Below, in pieces: positions 1-6,678 of a DNA stretch of 12,615 nucleotides (the first letter of the stretch is position 1; each line of letters opens with the position of its first letter). Position numbers and translations under genes: made by a program. The notes under the pieces are model-generated. The model saw only the letters and a program-made list of their open reading frames with translations. It did no database searches and was not told the DNA's origin. Origin of the DNA: SHAN690 sp040905305 (lineage in GTDB: Bacteria > Bacteroidota > Bacteroidia > Flavobacteriales_G > Salibacteraceae); the NCBI GenBank assembly GCA_040905305.1, contig JBBDRU010000018.1, forward strand, positions 1-12,615, in the 5' to 3' direction.

Positions 1-525
1 TTCAAGTATGCTACATTGACAATGGTTTGCAGCTGGTTTTTATTAGTTTCATGTTGTTTCATGATATTTTCCACTCTGGTAGGCAATCCAGCAATTTACA
101 TTGCCAATAAGCAGCATGAGTTTATAGCACACACACAATTTTCTAATCCGGGCAGCGGCTTTTCTATGAAGCCAATAGAACCCGAATTATCATCACTGTT
201 CAAGCAAGCTCCTTTTGCGCTAATGAACACAACAATAAAACCCTTTCCGTGGGCAGTCAGTGTGTCACCCGAGTGGTTAATGGTATTAGAAAACCTATAT
301 CTTTTCTTCTTAATATTACTGAGCGTTTACGGTATCAGAAAGCATCCAATCAACTACGCATGGCCGCTTTGGCTTTTGTTTTTGATCATTCCATTTTTAA
401 TTCTCACAGGAACGGTGACTCCTGTTTTCGGGGCACTCATGAGGTATCGGTCTCCAGTAATACTAATTTTCATGATTTCTATCACTCCATTTATTCATCC
501 TCTCATCAAAAAATATATCAAATGA
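1..525 (+). CDS. C-terminal part of a multi-pass inner-membrane protein (5' end outside the window)
   Basis: The reading frame is open from the first base and ends at TGA 523-525, so this is the last 174 residues of a longer protein. A TTG at 16 and an ATG at 22 lie in frame, but neither looks like a true start because the frame continues upstream. Hydrophobic segments lie at about residues 7-29, 91-111, 117-137 and 149-168. Between the first two is a polar loop of about 60 residues with a KPFPW motif (80-84). A GALMRYRSP segment (144-152) precedes the last helix, and the tail is basic (KKYIK). This loop-helix-RYR layout resembles uncharacterised membrane proteins found with polysaccharide or glycosyltransferase genes in Bacteroidota, but that is recollection of a pattern and no catalytic motif is visible. 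The stop overlaps the next start (ATGA), suggesting translational coupling. Confidence 0.7.
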   Translation, partial: FKYATLTMVCSWFLLVSCCFMIFSTLVGNPAIYIANKQHEFIAHTQFSNPGSGFSMKPIEPELSSLFKQAPFALMNTTIKPFPWAVSVSPEWLMVLENLYLFFLILLSVYGIRKHPINYAWPLWLLFLIIPFLILTGTVTPVFGALMRYRSPVILIFMISITPFIHPLIKKYIK

Positions 526-2159
526 AAAAAGCCTTTCTGGCCATATTGGCACTTCAGGTTCTATTAATGCAAGCGTGTATCCAACAAGAGAATGTTGACA
601 TGATCATACACAATGCTCGCGTAAATACCATTGATCAATCTATGAACACGCATGAAGCATTGGCTGTAAAAGGTGGACGAATCATTGCGGTTGGAGCTGA
701 GCATGAAATATTGAATAGATATGTTGCTGAGAACACCTATGATGTAAAAGGAGGGATTATATTTCCAGGCTTTATAGATGCCCATAGCCATCTTTTAGGG
801 TATGGGCTAGAGTTAAAACGTTTGAATTTAGTGGGCACAAAGTCATTTGACGAGGTAATTGACCGAATCAAAACCTATACTGAATCAACCGATAGCGAAT
901 GGGTTTTAGGTCGTGGATGGGATCAAAATGATTGGGTTAATAAGGTTTTTCCAAATAACGACACATTATCAAAGCTTTTTCCAAATCACTACATAGCTCT
1001 TAAACGTGTAGATGGCCACGCCTATTTTGCCAGCCAAAACGTTCTAGAAAAAGCAAGTATTTCACCCCATACACAAGTGGACGGAGGGCAAATAGTTTTG
1101 GATCAAAACGGCAACCCAACCGGGGTAGTTATTGACGAGGCTATGGGTTTAATAACTGAAATTCTTCCTCAGATTGATGAGAATGTAAAAAGATCAGCAT
1201 TAAGCCTAGCACAAAACAATGTTGTTGAAAAGGGGCTTACATCGGTTTGTGACGCAGGTCTTAGTATTGAAGATATAAAGCTCATTAACCGAATGCATCA
1301 ATCGGATTTAAAAATCAGGGTTTACGCCATGTATTCTGCATCCAAGTCTCTGTTTAAAGACATGGCTTCCAATTTTATACAAACAGATAGGTTAACAGCT
1401 AGATCCGTCAAATTATACGCAGATGGTGCTTTAGGTTCAAGAGGAGCATTTCTTTTAGAACCATACACTGACGACTCATTAAATCAAGGGCTACTTATAA
1501 CACCAGCAGATTCAATATATAAATGGGCTCAAAAATGTTATCAAAATGGGTTTCAGTTGAACATTCATTGCATTGGCGATGGAGCCAATCGAATTGCACT
1601 TGAAGAAATGGGTAAGGTTTTAAAAGGTGGGAATGATTTACGATGGCGAATTGAGCACGCCCAGGTTGTGAGCTATGAAGACCGTTCAAAATTCAGTCAA
1701 TTTACCATTATTCCGTCTATGCAACCCACTCACGCTACTTCTGACATGTATTGGGCAAAGGAACGACTTGGCTCTGAGCGTATTGAAACAGCCTACGCCT
1801 TAAAAAGTCTGATGAACGAGAATGGGCTGATTGCATTGGGAACGGATTTTCCAGTAGAGTCGATTGATCCTATTAAAACGATTTATGCAGCCTGTATTAG
1901 AAGGGATGAAAATGGGTATCCAACAGAAGGGTTTAGCATAAAAGACAAACTAAGTAGAGAAGATGCAATCAAGGGAGTAACAATATGGCCAGCCATCGCT
2001 AACTTTGAGGAGGAAAATCGTGGAAGCATTGAAGTTGGAAAATTTGCAGATTTGGTGCTTGTAAATCGTGATTTATTAAATTGTACTGAAAATGAACTTC
2101 TTAATGCAGAAGTTCAAAAAACATGGATAAATGGTGAACTGGTTTATGACAAAAAATAA
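522..2159 (+). CDS. Exported amidohydrolase family 3 (YtcJ-like) lipoprotein
   Basis: This 545-residue metal-dependent hydrolase is of the Amidohydro_3/YtcJ type. Family members cleave amide or related C-N bonds, but the substrate cannot be read from the sequence. The start ATG 522 overlaps the previous stop. It yields a lipoprotein signal peptide (basic MKK, hydrophobic stretch, LLMQAC lipobox) with Cys19 as the lipidation site. The metal and active-site motifs of the fold follow in order: HSH (88-90), DGHAYF (164-169), VKLYADGALGS with Lys297, NIHCIGDGAN with His349, RIEHAQ with His379, and GTDFPVES with Asp442. The C-terminal segment (SIEVGKFADLVLVNRD) is the usual composite beta-sandwich closure. 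The length is normal for the family and no key residue is missing. The frame extends upstream to 249, but that part is out-of-frame membrane-protein sequence. The residues after Cys19 (IQQEN) are not strongly acidic, so which membrane face it occupies is unclear. Confidence 0.9.
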   Translation: MKKAFLAILALQVLLMQACIQQENVDMIIHNARVNTIDQSMNTHEALAVKGGRIIAVGAEHEILNRYVAENTYDVKGGIIFPGFIDAHSHLLGYGLELKRLNLVGTKSFDEVIDRIKTYTESTDSEWVLGRGWDQNDWVNKVFPNNDTLSKLFPNHYIALKRVDGHAYFASQNVLEKASISPHTQVDGGQIVLDQNGNPTGVVIDEAMGLITEILPQIDENVKRSALSLAQNNVVEKGLTSVCDAGLSIEDIKLINRMHQSDLKIRVYAMYSASKSLFKDMASNFIQTDRLTARSVKLYADGALGSRGAFLLEPYTDDSLNQGLLITPADSIYKWAQKCYQNGFQLNIHCIGDGANRIALEEMGKVLKGGNDLRWRIEHAQVVSYEDRSKFSQFTIIPSMQPTHATSDMYWAKERLGSERIETAYALKSLMNENGLIALGTDFPVESIDPIKTIYAACIRRDENGYPTEGFSIKDKLSREDAIKGVTIWPAIANFEEENRGSIEVGKFADLVLVNRDLLNCTENELLNAEVQKTWINGELVYDKK

Positions 2160-2793
2160 AGGGTCATTCTTAGTGTTCTTAAGTGTTATTTTTATAAGTA
2201 TCGAGGCTTTTTCGCAAGAAGACTTTTTTAAGCTTTGGCCTGATTCAACTATAACAAAAGCCAACTCTGCCAAAGATGTTGACTACATGAACAGGGAAGA
2301 ACAGCAAGCGGTTTTCTATACAAATCTGGTCAGGTTGAATCCTCCACTTTTTGCAGAAACTTTCCTAATAGACTATCTCAAGGCTAATGGAATAAAAAAA
2401 GATAAAGAGATAAAGGCCCTGATCAATGAATTAGAGAAAACATCAAGAATGGCTCAACTTCAAGCTAGCGAAAAACTTACAAGTCTAGCGCGCAGACACG
2501 CTAAAGACATGGGAGAAACCGGCCGAACAGGTCATAATTCTTCCGATGGGAAAAGCTACGCTCAAAGGATGGATGAATTTGAGTCAAATTTTAATGCAAT
2601 AAATGAAAATTGCAATTACGGCAATGAGTCGGGGGTTGATGCAGTCATTGACCTTTTAATCGACCGAAAAGTTCCAAATGCAGGACACCGAAAAAACATC
2701 TTAACCCCTGAAATGACTCATATAGGAGTAGCTATTGAGCCGCACCGCAGGTGGCGCTATAATATGGTACAGGACTTTGGAATGAAAAAATAA
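2146..2793 (+). CDS. Secreted CAP/SCP-domain protein
   Basis: This is a 215-residue protein of the CAP superfamily (SCP/PR-1/antigen 5), usually extracytoplasmic and of unproven biochemical activity in bacteria. ATG 2146 is chosen over the in-frame ATG 2131 because it puts the basic MTKNK stretch directly before a hydrophobic core (about 7-22), giving a normal signal peptide with likely cleavage near AFS/Q (23-24). The mature part has an N-terminal helical segment (about 46-110). The CAP core follows, with ARRHAKDM (His118), GHNSSDGK (His130), NENCNYG (Glu154), GHRKNIL (His181) and IGVAIEPH, and the protein closes with NMVQDF. These match the conserved His/Glu cavity residues of the family. 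It overlaps the upstream amidohydrolase gene by 14 nt and is followed by a 74-nt spacer. A role in the envelope or on secreted substrates is inference from its location. Confidence 0.87.
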   Translation: MTKNKGSFLVFLSVIFISIEAFSQEDFFKLWPDSTITKANSAKDVDYMNREEQQAVFYTNLVRLNPPLFAETFLIDYLKANGIKKDKEIKALINELEKTSRMAQLQASEKLTSLARRHAKDMGETGRTGHNSSDGKSYAQRMDEFESNFNAINENCNYGNESGVDAVIDLLIDRKVPNAGHRKNILTPEMTHIGVAIEPHRRWRYNMVQDFGMKK

Positions 2794-2867
2794 CCTATCC
2801 TTCCCCTTGCTGCAGTAACAATAGTCTTTTAAATTTGACAGACTATCAATCAAGTAAATCATCTAAT

Positions 2868-4628
2868 ATGGAAGTAGCTCGTTTGTTCGACATACCCTAT
2901 TATCAGCTCGAAAAATACCCAAAGGAAGATTCTTTGTGTGCTAAAATAAATGGTCAATGGGTGAAAACCTCGACTAAGAGCTTTGTAGACCAAGGCATGA
3001 TGGTAAGTAAAGCTTTGCTATCATTAGGGATTAAACCCGGAGATAAAGTGGCGATGATTTCTAACAACCGGCCTGAATGGAACATAGTTGACATGGGAAT
3101 TTTAATGATTGGGGCAATCAACGTACCGATCTATCCTACCATTTCGGCAAAGGACTATAAATTCATCTTCAATCATGCAGAAGTCAAGCTTTGCTTTGTT
3201 AGTGATGATGAACTTCTGGGGAAAGTAAACGAAGTAAAAAATGAAGTTCCAACACTCACCAAAATTGTCACATTCAACGAAACAGATGGTGAAGAGCACT
3301 TTTCAACCTTCAAAAACCGTGGAAAAGATGTTCCCACAACGGAAGTAGAAGACTTAAAAAAAGAAATAAATGCCAACGATTTAGCCACACTTATTTACAC
3401 CAGCGGCACAACAGGTGACCCAAAAGGAGTAATGCTTTCGCACCACAACATTGTTTCCAACGTCCATGGATCTCGAGAACGACTCCCTTGTGATGAAAAC
3501 TCAAAAGCAGTGAGTTTTTTACCGCTTTGTCATGTGTATGAGCGGATGGTTCTGTATTTGTTTATGTATACGGGAGTTTCCATTTATTATGCAGAATCGA
3601 TGGACACGATCGGAGACAACATCCGTGAGGTTCAGCCTCACGTATTTACTGCCGTTCCAAGACTATTGGAAAAAGTATTTGATAAAATCATGGCTAAAGG
3701 GTCTGAACTCACAGGTATTAAAAAGGCGCTCTTTTTCTGGGCAGTATCATTAGGAGAGCGATGGGAGCCTTATGGCCAAAATGGGCTTTTATATGAAATG
3801 CAATTAAGTATCGCCAACAAATTGATTTTCAGCAAATGGCGTGAGGCTTTGGGAGGCAACGTTGAAGCCGTTGCCAGCGGAAGTGCCGCACTGCAGCCCC
3901 GACTTGCGCGTATTTTTAATGCTGCCAAAATTCCGGTTTTAGAAGGTTATGGATTAACAGAAACATCACCCGTGGCTGCGGTGAACTCCTTTAAGAACAA
4001 GGGCTTCATGATAGGAACAGTAGGAAGAAAACTGCATAATGTAGAGATTAAAATAGCGGATGATGGTGAAATATTGCTCAAGGGACCAAACGTCATGATA
4101 GGTTATTACAAACGGGAAGACCTCACCAAAGAAGTATTGACCGAAGATGGATGGTTGCACACTGGTGATATAGGAACAATGATAGATGGGCAATATTTAA
4201 AAATCACAGACAGGAAAAAGGAAATCTTTAAAACTTCAGGAGGGAAATATATCGCACCTCAGTTAATGGAAAACGCTTTTAAGGCTTCGCGCTTTATCGA
4301 TCAAATAATGGTGATTGGAGAAAACCAAAAGCACCCTGCAGCTTTAATTGTACCTGATTTAGAATTTTGCAAGGAATGGTGCAAACGAAAGGGTCAAGAC
4401 TGTGACACCATGGAAAAAATGGCTAAAAACAGCTCGTTAAAAGAGCGTATTTGGGAAGAAATCGATGAGATCAACCAAGAGTTTGCCAAGTATGAAATGA
4501 TCAAGAAAATTGAATTATGCGCTGCACCGTGGACTATCGAAACGGATGAACTCACCCCCTCATTAAAACTTAAACGTAAGGTGATCAAGGCCAAATATGC
4601 CGACCTCATTGAAAGCATATACAGTTGA
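2868..4628 (+). CDS. Long-chain fatty-acid-CoA ligase (AMP-forming acyl-CoA synthetase)
   Basis: This 586-residue enzyme of the ANL superfamily activates a fatty acid with ATP to acyl-AMP and then transfers it to CoA, acting in the cytoplasm or at the inner membrane face. The P-loop-like motif YTSGTTGDPKGV is at 177-188, and the adenylate-binding motif YGLTETSP is at 361-368. HTGDIG, with the ribose-binding aspartate, is at 431-436. The hinge DRKKEIFKTSGGK is at 448-460, and the C-terminal lobe contains LTPSLKLKR with the probable catalytic lysine near 567. Size and motif order match bacterial and eukaryotic long-chain ligases (FadD/ACSL, sometimes annotated FAA1). ATG 2868 is preferred; a TTG at 2835 would add 11 unconserved-looking polar residues. 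The 74-nt gap upstream contains an AT-rich inverted repeat but no convincing terminator. Acyl chain preference cannot be deduced. Confidence 0.93.
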   Translation: MEVARLFDIPYYQLEKYPKEDSLCAKINGQWVKTSTKSFVDQGMMVSKALLSLGIKPGDKVAMISNNRPEWNIVDMGILMIGAINVPIYPTISAKDYKFIFNHAEVKLCFVSDDELLGKVNEVKNEVPTLTKIVTFNETDGEEHFSTFKNRGKDVPTTEVEDLKKEINANDLATLIYTSGTTGDPKGVMLSHHNIVSNVHGSRERLPCDENSKAVSFLPLCHVYERMVLYLFMYTGVSIYYAESMDTIGDNIREVQPHVFTAVPRLLEKVFDKIMAKGSELTGIKKALFFWAVSLGERWEPYGQNGLLYEMQLSIANKLIFSKWREALGGNVEAVASGSAALQPRLARIFNAAKIPVLEGYGLTETSPVAAVNSFKNKGFMIGTVGRKLHNVEIKIADDGEILLKGPNVMIGYYKREDLTKEVLTEDGWLHTGDIGTMIDGQYLKITDRKKEIFKTSGGKYIAPQLMENAFKASRFIDQIMVIGENQKHPAALIVPDLEFCKEWCKRKGQDCDTMEKMAKNSSLKERIWEEIDEINQEFAKYEMIKKIELCAAPWTIETDELTPSLKLKRKVIKAKYADLIESIYS

Positions 4629-5253
4629 TTTCATTTCCCTTAAACTATCAATCATCGTTTTTGCACAGATCGTATTGATATCAAATGGAAATCTAGCAAA
4701 AGCTCAAAGTTCAGATAAGAGCTCTCCCGTTGTGTTTACCAATGCAAATCTTGGCTTTGGATTGCTTTATGGCGGGTTTGGCGGTAATTTAGAAATTGGG
4801 AGAGGTCATTTCTCCGCATTCCTGTCAACAGGATATGCCACAAAACGAGTAGTTGACAATACCACAATCAGTCCATCAGTGAATTTTTCAGGTGGTTTGA
4901 GATACTATTTTGATGTTAAAAGTGATGTTATTTATCCTCGTTTTGGTATTGGATATGGTTGGATAACCAATTACTACAGTGATGGACTCATGACATCAGA
5001 CTATGATCAGAATGTGCACGGATTAAGTGCACATATTGGCACTCAGGTTTACTCTACAGAAGGTTTAGTCTTCAATTTTGATATTGGAATGGCTACAAAA
5101 CACGCAATAACCAATAGCCAAAATCATCCAAATTTCTTTCCGTTTTACATTCGACCCAATATTGGGATAGGCTTTGACCTGACACGCTTGTTCAGTAAAG
5201 AAGGTAAGACAAGGCATGTGAAGAATAACCCCATAGATCCATTCGGTAGCTAG
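4597..5253 (+). CDS. Small outer-membrane beta-barrel protein
   Basis: This is a protein of 218 residues or slightly fewer, with the look of a Bacteroidota OMP beta-barrel domain and not assignable to a named family. An N-terminal hydrophobic stretch (about 13-30) and an AKA/Q cleavage site near 36-37 form a signal peptide. The rest alternates short amphipathic strands rich in Gly, Tyr, Phe and Asn (for example NLGFGLLYGGFGGNLEIG, GGLRYYF, RFGIGYGWITNYY, IRPNIGIGFDL), as expected for an eight-stranded barrel. The ATG at 4597 lies inside the ligase gene, giving a 32-nt overlap; an in-frame TTG at 4609 would shorten the overlap and still leave the signal peptide. Its stop is 4 nt from the stop of the convergent receiver gene. 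No ligand or function can be read from it. Confidence 0.75.
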   Translation: MPTSLKAYTVDFISLKLSIIVFAQIVLISNGNLAKAQSSDKSSPVVFTNANLGFGLLYGGFGGNLEIGRGHFSAFLSTGYATKRVVDNTTISPSVNFSGGLRYYFDVKSDVIYPRFGIGYGWITNYYSDGLMTSDYDQNVHGLSAHIGTQVYSTEGLVFNFDIGMATKHAITNSQNHPNFFPFYIRPNIGIGFDLTRLFSKEGKTRHVKNNPIDPFGS

Positions 5254-5257
5254 CTCA

Positions 5258-5758
5258 TCAGAGAAGGTACAGAAGTAACACAGCTATTAATATGCCTAGT
5301 AGCAATAGAAGTCCGGCTAATCCACGTTTTGAGAATAAAAAATGACTATTGCTTTCGTCATTTTCATTTTCTGAACTTAATTGACTCAATAGATATTCAA
5401 TCGAACGAACCAAATCATAAAAACTCTCGTTTGATTTTGGAACGAACTCGTCTATCCCCATAGCCATCACTTCTTTTTTTTCTTGCTCATCAGTAATTGA
5501 AGACAATAATATCACTTTGGGTTTGGTAGGCATGGAATTGATAACTTCCATTACATCCTTTGCAGATAGATCATTTTCAAGGTAATAGTCCAGCACGACC
5601 AAGGAAGGTTTTAGTCTCTTTATAGACTCAATTGCTCTGGCTCCAGAGTTTTCCACATATACCTTTACATTGCCCAGATTATTCTTTAAGTAATGTGTAA
5701 CCAACAAAGAAAAAGTCTCGTTGTCTTCAATGATGATGATATTTCTTGGAGAATTCAT
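5258..5758 (-). CDS. Single-domain response regulator with a C-terminal membrane helix
   Basis: The protein has 166 residues. Residues 5-125 form a CheY-like receiver domain: hydrophobic strand IIII (7-10) then the acidic pair Glu11-Asp12, the phospho-accepting Asp57 in VVLDYYL, Ser86/Ser87 in ILLSS, and Lys108 in VPKS. All key phosphorylation residues are therefore present. A polar acidic linker rich in Asn, Glu and Ser (about 127-138) follows. After Lys144-Arg145 comes a run of about 21 almost purely aliphatic residues (146-166) that ends at the stop codon, a tail-anchor-like arrangement. There is no DNA-binding or enzymatic output domain. The gene starts 11 nt after the ppx stop and is most likely the third gene of the ppk1-ppx operon. 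Membrane anchoring of a lone receiver is unusual, since most such proteins are soluble. No cognate histidine kinase is visible in the window. Confidence 0.85.
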   Translation of the reverse strand: MNSPRNIIIIEDNETFSLLVTHYLKNNLGNVKVYVENSGARAIESIKRLKPSLVVLDYYLENDLSAKDVMEVINSMPTKPKVILLSSITDEQEKKEVMAMGIDEFVPKSNESFYDLVRSIEYLLSQLSSENENDESNSHFLFSKRGLAGLLLLLGILIAVLLLYLL

Positions 5759-5769
5759 TCAGCACTAAG

Positions 5770-6678
5770 TTAAAGAAAAGCATTCTCTATCCGGTGTTGT
5801 TGGTAGAGCATTTTTATCACCCCATCTGAAACGCCTATTTTAGGTACAAAGGCAACATTAGATTTACTCCATCGCATGACACAAGTAAAGATTTTTCCAG
5901 CCGGAACTATCACATCGGCTCTATCGGGATTCAAATAAAGTTCTTGAATTCGCTCCTCGGTTGTCATGCCTTTGAGTCTTTTGTATAAATGATATACTTC
6001 ATCATACAGCAGCACCTCACCGTAATCCTTCATCAGAAGTTTGTTATATTTATTTATGTTACCTCCTGAACCAATTACGGAAACTTCTTTTCCTACTTGA
6101 TTTTGAAGGTCTTTCACCCATGCTTTCATCTCATCCCACTCTTCATCCTTCACCATATTCAACAAAAGACGAATGGAACCGATGTTGAAAGATCTGGATG
6201 TAACTGCCTCATGATTATTAAACAAGGTCAACTCAGTACTTCCTCCACCAACATCCATGTAGAGATAGGTTTTTTCAGGATCCATATTATCGCGTAACCC
6301 ATTTGCATAAACCACTTCAGCTTCCTCTTTTCCGGTGATTATTTCAATTTTCAAGCCTGTTTCTTCATAAACTTGATTGACTAGATCAATCCCATTATCA
6401 GCTTCCCTAAACGCAGAGGTGGCCAAAGCTCTAAACTTATGCGGTCTGTACACCTCAAGCAAGTGCTTAAAGGCATGCATGGTGTGAATGAAATCGTCTA
6501 TCTTATCTTGAGGCAAGTGGTTATTAAGAAAGGCATCGGCTCCCAAGCGAATCGGAACCCTAACCAAACTTTGTTTTTTGAATGTAACTTTTGACCCTTC
6601 TTCAAAAACATTGCTAACAAGCAAACGCACAGCATTAGATCCGATGTCTATTGCTGCGTACTTGTAGTATTTCATCAT
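5770..6678 (-). CDS. ppx: Exopolyphosphatase of the Ppx/GppA family, short form
   Basis: This 302-residue ASKHA-fold phosphatase is expected to release orthophosphate from the ends of polyphosphate, or to hydrolyse pppGpp to ppGpp. The family does both, and sequence alone does not separate them. Motifs seen are the first phosphate-binding loop DIGSNAVRLL (11-20), ITGKEEAEVVY with the probable catalytic Glu at 118 or 119, the second phosphate loop DVGGGSTEL (142-150), and IGSGGNINK (202-210). The protein consists of the two ASKHA lobes only and lacks the C-terminal HD-like domain of the roughly 500-residue E. coli PPX and GppA. Two adjacent ATGs (6678 and 6675) are possible starts, and both overlap the ppk1 TGA in the string ATGATGA. 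This junction points to translational coupling between polyphosphate synthesis and breakdown. Confidence 0.9.
   Translation of the reverse strand: MMKYYKYAAIDIGSNAVRLLVSNVFEEGSKVTFKKQSLVRVPIRLGADAFLNNHLPQDKIDDFIHTMHAFKHLLEVYRPHKFRALATSAFREADNGIDLVNQVYEETGLKIEIITGKEEAEVVYANGLRDNMDPEKTYLYMDVGGGSTELTLFNNHEAVTSRSFNIGSIRLLLNMVKDEEWDEMKAWVKDLQNQVGKEVSVIGSGGNINKYNKLLMKDYGEVLLYDEVYHLYKRLKGMTTEERIQELYLNPDRADVIVPAGKIFTCVMRWSKSNVAFVPKIGVSDGVIKMLYQQHRIENAFL

Noticed and set aside
249..521. A 91-codon N-terminal extension of the amidohydrolase
   Set aside because: It overlaps the membrane-protein gene in another frame, while the ATG at 522 starts a clean lipoprotein signal peptide.
2821..2846. Inverted repeat ATAGTCT...AGACTAT before the acyl-CoA ligase gene
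   Set aside because: It has only 7 AT-rich pairs around a 12-nt loop and no following T run, so it is neither a terminator nor a convincing operator; chance is likely.
2835..2867. TTG start of the acyl-CoA ligase, and TTGACA as a -35 box
   Set aside because: ATG 2868 gives the expected N-terminus, and no matching -10 box lies 16-18 nt after TTGACA. Bacteroidota promoters also use a different consensus.
5248..5255. Palindrome AGCTAGCT at the convergent stop codons
   Set aside because: An eight-base palindrome with no loop cannot form a terminator and is expected by chance.
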